Shown here in pieces: positions 53,586 to 60,701 of a DNA stretch of 64,000 bases. The stretch is taken from NCBI GenBank assembly GCA_041920215.1, contig JAYRSJ010000002.1, positions 203,417-267,416 of the forward strand, written 5' to 3'. This DNA is from JAYRSJ01 sp041920215 (GTDB taxonomy: Bacteria > Pseudomonadota > Gammaproteobacteria > Burkholderiales > Burkholderiaceae_C). Positions within the stretch are counted from its first letter, which is position 1. The number at the start of each line of letters is the position of its first letter. The notes beneath the pieces are model-generated. The model ran no database searches. It was not told the origin of the DNA and saw nothing but the letters and a program-made list of their open reading frames with translations. A program made the translations under genes and the position numbers.

Positions 53586-54668
53586 CTATGCCTGGACCCG
53601 GGCAAAGGTGACCACATGATCCACATGGGCGCGTATGCCTATCCACTCGCCCACCTCATGGTCATGGTGGGACGGCACATGGGCCATCAGCCGCTCGCCG
53701 CTGGCCAGGCGCAGCGTGTAGAGGAACTCGGCACCGCGGAAGATCTTGCGCTCGATGCAAGCCTTCACCGGCGCTTCGTCATCGTGAACGATGTCGTCGG
53801 CCCGCAGTAGCACATCGCATTCGCCGTTCGGGTAGGCGCTGGGCAAGGCGCATTCGCCGTTATCGCTGAGCTCGCCCAGCGCGGTCTCGACCACCGGCCC
53901 CTGAGTGCCGGCCCGTATCCGGCCGTGGGCAAAGACGCCGTGGCCGATGAAATCGGCCACAAAGCGGGTCGCCGGTCGATGGTAGACGTGATAGGCCTCG
54001 TCCCACTGCTCCAGCCGGCCCTGGTGCATGACGCCCACCACATCGCCGATCGCGAAGGCCTCGGCCTGGTCGTGGGTGACGAATAGTGCGGTGGTGTTGC
54101 TGCCCTGCAGGATGCCGCGCAGCTCCTGCGAAAGATGCTCGCGCAGATCCACATCCAGGCTGGAGAAGGGCTCGTCCAGCAGCAGCAGCCGGGGCGCCGG
54201 CGCCAGGGCGCGTGCCAGGGCCACCCGCTGCTGCTGGCCGCCTGAGAGCTGGTGGGGTGCCCGCTTTGCGGCATGTGCCAGTCCGACCAGATCAAGCACC
54301 TGCTCGATGCGCTGCTGGCGTTGCGGGCGCGCCAGATGGCGCAGACCGAAGCCGATGTTGTCGGCCACGCTGAGGTGCGGGAACAGCGCATAGTCCTGGA
54401 ACACCATGCCGATCTGACGGGCCTCGGGCGGCAGGTGGACGGCGCCCGCAGCGTCGGCCAGTGTGTCGCCGTTGATGCGAATGCGACCTGCCTGTAGGCG
54501 CTCCAGGCCGGCAATCGCGCGCAGCAGCGAAGTCTTGCCGCAGCCCGAAGGCCCGATCAGCACACCGATCTGGCCGCGCGACAGCGCCATCGACACCTTG
54601 TCGACCGCCAAGCGGCCCGCGCTGGCGCCTGAGTAGCTCAGGCTGACCTGGTCAAGGGCTAGAAACAT
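53586..54668 (-). CDS. Iron(III)-type ABC transporter ATP-binding protein
   Basis: 360 residues. Walker A GPSGCGKTS, signature LSGGQQQR, Walker B LLLLDEPFSSLD and a C-terminal TOBE-type region with ETALGELSDNGECALPSAYP. This organisation and sequence match FbpC/AfuC/CysA-like importers, with the FbpC group favoured by the adjacent FbpB-like permease. It is transcribed away from the permease, with 125 bases between starts. ATG at 54668 gives the family N-terminus. Confidence 0.88.
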   Translation of the reverse strand: MFLALDQVSLSYSGASAGRLAVDKVSMALSRGQIGVLIGPSGCGKTSLLRAIAGLERLQAGRIRINGDTLADAAGAVHLPPEARQIGMVFQDYALFPHLSVADNIGFGLRHLARPQRQQRIEQVLDLVGLAHAAKRAPHQLSGGQQQRVALARALAPAPRLLLLDEPFSSLDVDLREHLSQELRGILQGSNTTALFVTHDQAEAFAIGDVVGVMHQGRLEQWDEAYHVYHRPATRFVADFIGHGVFAHGRIRAGTQGPVVETALGELSDNGECALPSAYPNGECDVLLRADDIVHDDEAPVKACIERKIFRGAEFLYTLRLASGERLMAHVPSHHDHEVGEWIGIRAHVDHVVTFARVQA

Positions 54669-54793
54669 AGTCCTATGATACCGGCATGAAATGCGCATCC
54701 GAATGCGCCTTGTTCTCATTTGATATCGATCAAGTGCTGCGGCGGGAGGCCGGGCGCATGAAACGATGACCCAGCGCCCGCGCTGCTTGCTGA
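54669..54793. promoter_or_regulatory. Divergent promoter region of the iron-type ABC genes
   Basis: Locally AT-richer spacer. It holds TTGAT-4-ATCAA (54720-54733) and a repeated ATGCGC pair (about 54691 and 54704). An iron-responsive regulator such as Fur would be expected here from the gene content, but no sequence close to the Fur consensus is visible. Confidence 0.35.
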
Positions 54794-56401
54794 ATGCTGC
54801 GATTCGTCACCCTTGTCTGTCTTCTTCTCGCCCTGCCGGTGCTGGGAATTCTCGGATCCTGGCTGAGCCTGGACAGCCATGCGCTTGGGGTGCTGCAGCA
54901 CCAGCTGTCGACGGTGCTGCCGGAATACGCCTGGGCTTCGCTGCTGCTGACGGTGTCCGTGGGCGTGGGTGTGGCGCTGGTGGGCGGGGCGACGGCGGCG
55001 GCGGTCAGCCTGTTCGATTTTCCGGGCCGGCGCTTCTTCGAATGGGCCTTGCTGCTGCCCATGGCCATGCCGGCTTATGTGGCGGCCTATGCCTATACCG
55101 ACGCATTGCAGTTCAGCGGCACGCTGCAGAACTGGTTGCGGGCGGCCACCGGCGCGCAGGGCGCCTTGTGGCCCGATGTGCGCAGTCTGCCCGGGGCGGT
55201 CGCCCTGTTCGTGCTGTGCCTGTACCCCTATGTCTATCTGCTGACGCGCACGGCGCTCAATGAGCGCGGCGTGGCCCTGATGGAGGCGGCGCGGCTGCTG
55301 GGGGCCGGCACCTGGCGCCGGGTGCGCGAGGTGGCGCTGCCCTTGGCGCGGCCGGCGCTGGCGGCAGGCATTGCGCTGGCATTGATGGAAACCCTGGCCG
55401 ACTACGGGGTGGGCGCCTATTTTGGTCTGACCACCTTGACCACCGGCGTCTACAAGGCCTGGCTGGTGATGAACGACCGCATTGCCGCCGCGCAACTCGC
55501 CTCGGTGCTGCTGCTGGCGGTCGCGGCCCTGCTGTGGATGGAGCGGCGCGCCCAGGCGCGGCTGCGCTTTGTCACCAGCCGCAGCGGTGCGCTGCATGCG
55601 GCCGAAGCCCGGCCCCTGCCCTTACGCGGCGGGGCGGCGGCCGTGGCCTTGCTGGTCTGTGCGCTGCCCATACTGCTGGGTTTTTTGGTGCCGGTGGCGG
55701 TACTGCTGCGTCTGATGTGGCAGGAGGCCCTGTTCGGCGAGTTCGGCCTGCCCATCGCGCGCTTCATCGACTGGGCTCTCAGCAGCCTGAAGCTGGCGGG
55801 ACTGGCAGCGCTGCTGGCGGTGAGCCTGGCCCTGGCCCTGGCCTATCTGGCACGCCTGGGTCTGGCGGGCGGCGGCTTGCTGCGGGCGGCCACGCGCATC
55901 GTCTCGCTGGGCTATGCCGTGCCCGGCGCGGTGATCGCGGTGGGCATTCTGCTGCCACTGGGCTGGCTGCAGCAGCTGGCCCCGCAGCTGGGGGCGACGG
56001 CCCTGATGACGGGCACGATCGTCGGCCTGCTGTATGCCTATCTGGTGCGTTTCTCGGGGGTTGCCCTGCAATCCATCGAGGCCGGCTATGCCCGTATCTC
56101 GCCGACGGTGGACGAGACCGCCCGCATGCTGGGGGCCTCGCGACGGCGCCTGTTCACCGAGCTGCATGCCCCGCTGCTGATGCGCTCGGCCGCCGCGGCG
56201 GCGCTGCTGGTCTTCGTCGATGTGATGAAGGAGTTGCCGGCCACCCTGGTGCTGCGGCCGTTCAACAGCGACACGCTGGCGGTGGTGGCCTATCAACTGG
56301 CCCGTGACGAGCGTCTCGGCGAGGCGGCCTTGCCCTCGCTGGCCATCGTGCTGGTGGGCTTGATTCCGGTCATCTTGCTGTCCCGTGCGATGCGCAAGTG
56401 A
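54794..56401 (+). CDS. Iron(III)-type ABC transporter permease, two fused halves
   Basis: 535 residues with about twelve helices and two binding-protein-dependent transport domains. EAA-type loops occur at EAARLLGAGTWRRVREVALP (~165) and DETARMLGASRRRLFTELHAP (~440), diagnostic of the FbpB/SfuB/CysT-like fused permeases. The first half begins with a signal-anchor helix. Partner ATPase is divergent; no periplasmic binding protein gene is adjacent, so the substrate is inferred only from family resemblance. Confidence 0.9.
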   Translation: MLRFVTLVCLLLALPVLGILGSWLSLDSHALGVLQHQLSTVLPEYAWASLLLTVSVGVGVALVGGATAAAVSLFDFPGRRFFEWALLLPMAMPAYVAAYAYTDALQFSGTLQNWLRAATGAQGALWPDVRSLPGAVALFVLCLYPYVYLLTRTALNERGVALMEAARLLGAGTWRRVREVALPLARPALAAGIALALMETLADYGVGAYFGLTTLTTGVYKAWLVMNDRIAAAQLASVLLLAVAALLWMERRAQARLRFVTSRSGALHAAEARPLPLRGGAAAVALLVCALPILLGFLVPVAVLLRLMWQEALFGEFGLPIARFIDWALSSLKLAGLAALLAVSLALALAYLARLGLAGGGLLRAATRIVSLGYAVPGAVIAVGILLPLGWLQQLAPQLGATALMTGTIVGLLYAYLVRFSGVALQSIEAGYARISPTVDETARMLGASRRRLFTELHAPLLMRSAAAAALLVFVDVMKELPATLVLRPFNSDTLAVVAYQLARDERLGEAALPSLAIVLVGLIPVILLSRAMRK

Positions 56402-56423
56402 TTCGCATCCACGCTTCAAGCTA

Positions 56424-56459
56424 GGGGGGTACCCCCCGAGTTCCCCCGAATCACGGGGG
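56424..56459. promoter_or_regulatory. Paired G/C palindromes upstream of the dockerin/cohesin unit
   Basis: GGGGGGTACCCCCC (56424-56437) is a perfect 14-base palindrome. Five bases on, CCCCCG-AATCA-CGGGGG (56443-56459) forms a six-pair stem, followed by ATTTTGATG. They lie 22 bases after the permease stop and about 115 bases before the next start. The first looks like a protein-binding dyad; the second could be a weak terminator of the permease gene or a second half of a regulatory site. Confidence 0.5.
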
Positions 56460-56572
56460 ATTTTGATGTCGCGTTTGACACCGCGTGGGATTGTTCACGC
56501 CAGCGCTTGATGAAAGCATTGCCCGTATCGGTCGGGCGCATGTTGCGTCCGCCTCAACGCGAGGAGTTCGCA

Positions 56573-56932
56573 ATGTTTTCCAGAAGCCTCAATCCTGTGC
56601 TGCCGCTGCTCGTTGCTCTGGCTCTGGGTGCCACGGCAGTAGGAGCTCAGGCACAGAAGCTCAGCCCGGTCGCGGCGAGTCTGGCTGGCCCTTCGGTCGT
56701 CAAGTCCAGCACCGCAGCGGTCTACAGCGGTACCGGATTTGCTCCCAACGCGGCCTTGTCCACCGCCGTCAAGGCGCCGGGTGGCATCGAGTCGCATTAC
56801 TCTGCTGTGGCCGGTGCGGACGGCAAGCTGAGCTACCGCCTGCAGCCTGGCACCAGCGGCGTCTACACGATCACCGTGCTGGACAGCGGCGGTTTGGCGC
56901 TGTCGTCGACGCGCGTCAATGTCATCAAGTGA
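56573..56932 (+). CDS. Small secreted protein of unknown function heading the dockerin/cohesin unit
   Basis: 119 residues. A signal peptide ending AQAQ (~residue 27) is followed by a ~90-residue mature domain of alternating beta character (YSGTGFAPNAALSTAV, LSYRLQPGTSGVYTITVLD, RVNVIK) that suggests a single Ig-like fold. No Cys, PEP-CTERM or dockerin is present. GAGGAG lies 8 bases before the ATG at 56573. It ends 7 bases before the TolB-like gene, so they are probably co-transcribed. I do not recognise the family. Confidence 0.7.
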   Translation: MFSRSLNPVLPLLVALALGATAVGAQAQKLSPVAASLAGPSVVKSSTAAVYSGTGFAPNAALSTAVKAPGGIESHYSAVAGADGKLSYRLQPGTSGVYTITVLDSGGLALSSTRVNVIK

Positions 56933-56939
56933 GCGAGCG

Positions 56940-58004
56940 ATGCGTTCGCTAACCGTCTCGCTGCTGGTTGGTGCCTGTGCCAGTGCCGCCCTTGCCGGAG
57001 GCCTTGCGTCCGGTGCTGCCGGCTCCGCCGCCAGCCTGGCCTTCATCTCGATCCGTACGGGCGATGCTCAGGTATGGGTCAGGGATGCTTCGGGCTCAGA
57101 GCGCATGCTGACCGACGGGCGCTCCATCAACGTCCAGCCTGCGCTGTCCAGTACCGGCTGGCTGGCTTTTGTGTCACGCCAGGGAACCGACAAGGCTGCC
57201 ATCCAGCTGATCCGCGAGGACGGCAGCGGGCAGCGGCGGCTCAGCCAGGACGACCGGGTCGAGATGGCGCCTTCGTGGTCGCCGGACGGCAAGCAACTGG
57301 CCTACTTCTCGATGCAGCAGGAGACGGGATCGACCGAGCTGCGCATCGTCGACGTCGCCACTGGTGCGCAAAAGGCAGTCAAGACCGAGGGCAAGACGAT
57401 GGGGCCGGCCCCTGCGGTCTGGTCTGCCGACGGCCAGCGTCTGGTTTTTCTTGCCGGCGATGCCAAGGGTGCCTCGCAGGTCTGGACGGTCAACGCCGAC
57501 GGGGCGCAGCTGCGCAATCTCAGTGCCGGATTCCCCAGCCGCGCGGCAGCCTGGGTCGATCTGTCGCCGGACGGCAAGCAGATTGTCTGGGCCGCCAATC
57601 TGCGCGAGAAGGGCACGCATCTGATCGTCACGTCGCTGCAGTCCGGTGAATCGCGCAATCTGACCGAGGGAGCGCAGGGCACTCACGAGTCGCCGCGCTG
57701 GTCGCCCGATGGTCGTCGCCTGAGCTTCGCCAGTACCCGCGACAGCCTGGAGACCGGTCGCGCCGATGTGTTCGTGATGGATGCGGATGGCAGCAATGTT
57801 CGCAATATCAGCCGCCATCCCGGCGAGGACTTCGACCCCAAGTGGAGCGGCGACGGTCGCTCGGTGCTGTTCCTCAGCCTGCGTTCCGGAACCTCGCTGA
57901 TCTATAGCGCCGATGTCGACGGCGCGGGCGAAGCCCAGGCCCTGTCCCGCCATGCCTCGCACGATATGGAGCACGCCGTGCGGCCGCTGGTGAAACCGCG
58001 CTGA
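56940..58004 (+). CDS. Secreted TolB-like beta-propeller protein
   Basis: 354 residues. A signal peptide (~1-27) precedes five or six PD40/WD40-like repeats, each with an S-x-DG core (SPDGKQLAYFS, SADGQRLVFLA, SPDGKQIVWAA, SPDGRRLSFAS, SGDGRSVLFLS), as in the TolB C-terminal propeller. The N-terminal TolB domain is missing and no pal gene is nearby, so it is not the Tol-Pal component. Likely a protein- or glycan-binding platform in the secreted complex. Only 7 bases separate it from the preceding gene. Confidence 0.85.
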   Translation: MRSLTVSLLVGACASAALAGGLASGAAGSAASLAFISIRTGDAQVWVRDASGSERMLTDGRSINVQPALSSTGWLAFVSRQGTDKAAIQLIREDGSGQRRLSQDDRVEMAPSWSPDGKQLAYFSMQQETGSTELRIVDVATGAQKAVKTEGKTMGPAPAVWSADGQRLVFLAGDAKGASQVWTVNADGAQLRNLSAGFPSRAAAWVDLSPDGKQIVWAANLREKGTHLIVTSLQSGESRNLTEGAQGTHESPRWSPDGRRLSFASTRDSLETGRADVFVMDADGSNVRNISRHPGEDFDPKWSGDGRSVLFLSLRSGTSLIYSADVDGAGEAQALSRHASHDMEHAVRPLVKPR

Positions 58005-58080
58005 TCCATCCAGACAAGCCAAGTAAATAGAACCTGTGCCCAACACCACCTCCTACCCCCAAAACAGCAAGGAACTCCTC

Positions 58081-59820
58081 ATGGATACCCAGCTCTGCCA
58101 AACAACCGCCCGGCGCCTGGCGCTAGGCACGCTGCTGCTGGCCTGTGGCGCCGGCTTTGCGCTGAACGCCCTGGCGGCCAGCAAGACCTACACCACCGAT
58201 GCCGACTTCGATCTCGGCGTGCTGTCGGGCGTCAACCACGATGCGCCCAACAACAACCAGTTGCAGCTCAGCAAGGTCGGCACCACCTTCCCGGTGATGT
58301 GGATCGCCAACGCCGGCGAGGACACGGTCACCAAATTCGATACCAATGCCAATGTCGAGCTGGCGCGTTACCGCACTTGGTTCGGCCCTGCCGGTCAGGC
58401 CGGTCACGTCAACCACATCGGCAACGCCTACGCGGGTGCCGCGCCCTCGCGTACCGCAGTGGACATCAACGGCAATGCCTATGTGCTGAATCGCTGGTTC
58501 TCGGCGAGCAAGCGGCCGACGCTGATCAAGATCCTGGCCGAGGGCTTTGTCGACCGCAACGGCAACGGTGTGATGGATACCTCCACCGGCGCGACGCCGC
58601 TGCCGATGGCCGATCTGAACGGCAACAACATCATCGATCCCAACGAGATCACAGACGAGCGCATCGCCTATGCGGTCGAGGTCGGTCCGGCCAACGGCCT
58701 GGGTCGTTCGCTATGCATTGGCACCGATGGCAATCTGTGGGTCGGCATGTACAACGCCCGGCAGTACTACAAGATCAATGCGGCGGACGGCAGCCAGATC
58801 GCCGGCCCGGTGGCGGTGCCCATCTCGCCCTATGGCTGCCTGATCGACAGCAATGGCGTGCTATGGAGCGCCGATCTGGGTTCCACCGTCGGCAAGATCA
58901 CCAACACCGCCAGCAATGTCGGGCCCTACACCGTCAGCTCAGTCGGCAATATGGGCAACTACGGCATCGCCCTGGCCAACGGCAAGGTCTATACCGGCTC
59001 CGGCAATCGCGTCCATGACCCGGTGGCCAACACCGTCGGTAACAACGGCCTGACGGTCAGCAGCGCCGGCATCGTGGCCGACGGCGCGGGCAACATCATC
59101 GCCGGTACCGGCACCGTGCAGAAGGTCTCGCCTGCCGGCGTCGTGCTATGGACCGTGCCCTTGCAAGCGGGTGGTGCCTACTCGGTGGGCATACAGGTTG
59201 ACGCCAACAACGACGTGTTCCAGATCGGCTACTCGTCCAACCGCGTCCACAAGTACCGCGGCAGCGACGGCGCGCCGCTGGGTACCTTCCCGGTCGGCGA
59301 CGTGCCCTACACCTATAGCGACGCAGCTGGCTTTGCGGCCCGCAACACCACCACACCGACAGGCACATGGACCGTGGTCTACGACAGCGGCAGTGCTGGA
59401 ACACCCTGGGACAAGGTGAGCTGGAATGCCACCTCGCCGGCGGGCAGCAGCGTGCAGGTACAGGTGCGCAGCAGCGATGTGCAAGCCACGCTGGCCTCGT
59501 TGCCCTATGTGCCGGTGAGCAATGGGGTGTCCTTCACCGCCAGCGGCCGCTATATCCAGATCCTGACCCGTCTCAACGCGGCTTCGACCGAGGAATCGCC
59601 CATCCTCTATGACCTGACCGTCGCCTCCAAGAACCTGTCCTGCGATGTGGACGCCGATGGCGATATCGACACGGTGGATCTGGCGCTGATCCGCGCCGGC
59701 ATTGGCCAGACCCCCGCTCCGGGGGATGCCCGTGATGCCACCGGCGATGGCAAGATCACGATCAACGATGTGCGTGCCTGCACGCTGCGTTGCACCCGTC
59801 CTAGCTGCGCCACCAACTGA
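58081..59820 (+). CDS. Secreted propeller-like protein with C-terminal dockerin domain
   Basis: 579 residues. A signal peptide (~1-33) is followed by a large NHL/Vgb-like propeller region (~40-410: NGNAYVLNR, DGNLWVGMY, SNGVLWSADLGS) and a beta-sandwich-like region (~415-515). The C-terminus is a dockerin: two calcium-binding loops, DVDADGDIDTVD at 522-533 and DATGDGKITIND at 552-563, each with Asp/Thr/Asp at the usual ligand positions. A Cys-rich end (RACTLRCTRPSC) follows. A cohesin-domain PEP-CTERM protein is encoded 26 bases downstream. ATG at 58081 is preferred over an upstream GTG. Confidence 0.87.
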   Translation: MDTQLCQTTARRLALGTLLLACGAGFALNALAASKTYTTDADFDLGVLSGVNHDAPNNNQLQLSKVGTTFPVMWIANAGEDTVTKFDTNANVELARYRTWFGPAGQAGHVNHIGNAYAGAAPSRTAVDINGNAYVLNRWFSASKRPTLIKILAEGFVDRNGNGVMDTSTGATPLPMADLNGNNIIDPNEITDERIAYAVEVGPANGLGRSLCIGTDGNLWVGMYNARQYYKINAADGSQIAGPVAVPISPYGCLIDSNGVLWSADLGSTVGKITNTASNVGPYTVSSVGNMGNYGIALANGKVYTGSGNRVHDPVANTVGNNGLTVSSAGIVADGAGNIIAGTGTVQKVSPAGVVLWTVPLQAGGAYSVGIQVDANNDVFQIGYSSNRVHKYRGSDGAPLGTFPVGDVPYTYSDAAGFAARNTTTPTGTWTVVYDSGSAGTPWDKVSWNATSPAGSSVQVQVRSSDVQATLASLPYVPVSNGVSFTASGRYIQILTRLNAASTEESPILYDLTVASKNLSCDVDADGDIDTVDLALIRAGIGQTPAPGDARDATGDGKITINDVRACTLRCTRPSCATN

Positions 59821-59846
59821 GCGACCAATCCAAAGGGGTACACATC

Positions 59847-60470
59847 ATGCTGAAGAAATTGCTTGCCGGTCTGGCCCTGACGGCGGTGGCCGCTGCCGCA
59901 CAGGCCTCCATTGTGGTCAGCTTCGTGCCGGCCGCGACCCAGATCGCGGTGGGTGAATCCACCACGGTGGAGATGCGCATCAGTGGCTTGGGCGACGAGA
60001 TCCTGTCGGCCTTTGACGTCAATATGCTGTTCAATGCCTCGGCCTTGTTCAACGGCCTTGTGACATTCAATGTGGAGCCTCAATTCGGAGGCTTGGCCAA
60101 CGCCGTGTGGGGTACCGACTTCGGCGCCGGCAATAACGACGTCTACGGCTACTCGCTGCTGGACGATGACGAACTGGCGGCGTCACAGCTGGACGCCTTC
60201 ACCGTGCTGACCTTTGGCTTCACCGGCGTGGCCGATGGCTACAGCACGATCAATCTGGGCACCGACCCGGACTTCGAGCGTAACTTCGTCGGCCGCCGCT
60301 TCCAGACCCTGGACGTGACGGTGGAGGGCACTTGCATCGCCGTTGGCACGGGCAGCTGTGACAACCGCGTGCCCGAGCCTGCGAGCTACGGGCTGGCTGG
60401 CGTGGCCCTGCTTGCTGCCGGTCTGGCCGGCCGGCGCCGTCGCCAGACCAAGGCTGCGGTCTCGGTCTGA
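59847..60470 (+). CDS. Cohesin-domain protein with PEP-CTERM anchor
   Basis: 207 residues. The signal peptide ends AQAS (~20). Residues ~22-155 fit a cohesin fold: VSFVPAATQIAVGESTTVEM, then ISGLGDEILSAFDVNMLFNAS, later LTFGFTGVADGYSTINLG. A linker with two Cys precedes VPEP at 175-178, a hydrophobic helix and GRRRRQ, the exosortase sorting signal. The sole cohesin directly after a dockerin protein suggests they bind each other, with this protein as the surface attachment point. Preceded by an AAAGGGG ribosome site and followed by a strong terminator. Confidence 0.85.
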   Translation: MLKKLLAGLALTAVAAAAQASIVVSFVPAATQIAVGESTTVEMRISGLGDEILSAFDVNMLFNASALFNGLVTFNVEPQFGGLANAVWGTDFGAGNNDVYGYSLLDDDELAASQLDAFTVLTFGFTGVADGYSTINLGTDPDFERNFVGRRFQTLDVTVEGTCIAVGTGSCDNRVPEPASYGLAGVALLAAGLAGRRRRQTKAAVSV

Positions 60471-60502
60471 GGACGGTCAGACGGGCGCGGCCCGAAGCAA
60501 AC

Positions 60503-60533
60503 AAAAGCCGGCGCATGCGCCGGCTTTTTTTTT
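60503..60533 (+). terminator. Rho-independent terminator of the dockerin/cohesin unit
   Basis: Perfect hairpin AAAGCCGGCGC-AT-GCGCCGGCTTT continued by a T-run of nine. It lies 32 bases after the cohesin gene's stop. It is nearly symmetrical, so it could also act on the minus-strand tRNA transcript, which meets four As-to-Ts on that side. Confidence 0.9.
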
Positions 60534-60541
60534 GCCTGGGG

Positions 60542-60616
60542 TGGTCCCTCCGGCGGGAATCGAACCCACATTTGCCGCTTAGGAGGCGGCCGTTCTATCC
60601 ATTGAACTACGGAGAG
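60542..60616 (-). tRNA. tRNA-Arg (anticodon CCT)
   Basis: 75 bases including an encoded CCA. Acceptor stem CTCTCCG pairs with CGGAGGG with one G-U. The D-arm is GTTC/GAAC, the anticodon stem GCCGC/GCGGC with loop CTCCTAA gives anticodon CCT, and the T-arm GTGGG-TTCGAAT-CCCGC is standard. It reads AGG arginine codons, rare in a genome of this GC content. Confidence 0.95.
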
Positions 60617-60701
60617 CTTTTGGCCCGGTGCTGTACAGCGACCTCGACGGTCTGGGCGGCGCGAATTGTCGCATGAGAGCGGCACCGGACCCGAGGCCGG
60701 C

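Noticed and set aside
54691..54733. Fur box between the iron-type ABC genes
   Set aside because: The dyads present (TTGAT-4-ATCAA and ATGCGC repeats) do not fit the Fur consensus, so only a generic regulatory region is reported.
56535..56550. GGGCGCATGTTGC as a sigma-54 promoter before the dockerin/cohesin unit
   Set aside because: GG-to-GC spacing is 9 rather than the required 10 bases, and the -24 element does not otherwise match.
56940..58004. tolB of the Tol-Pal system
   Set aside because: It has the propeller repeats but lacks the N-terminal TolB domain, and no tolQRA or pal lies nearby. Its neighbours are secreted dockerin and cohesin proteins.
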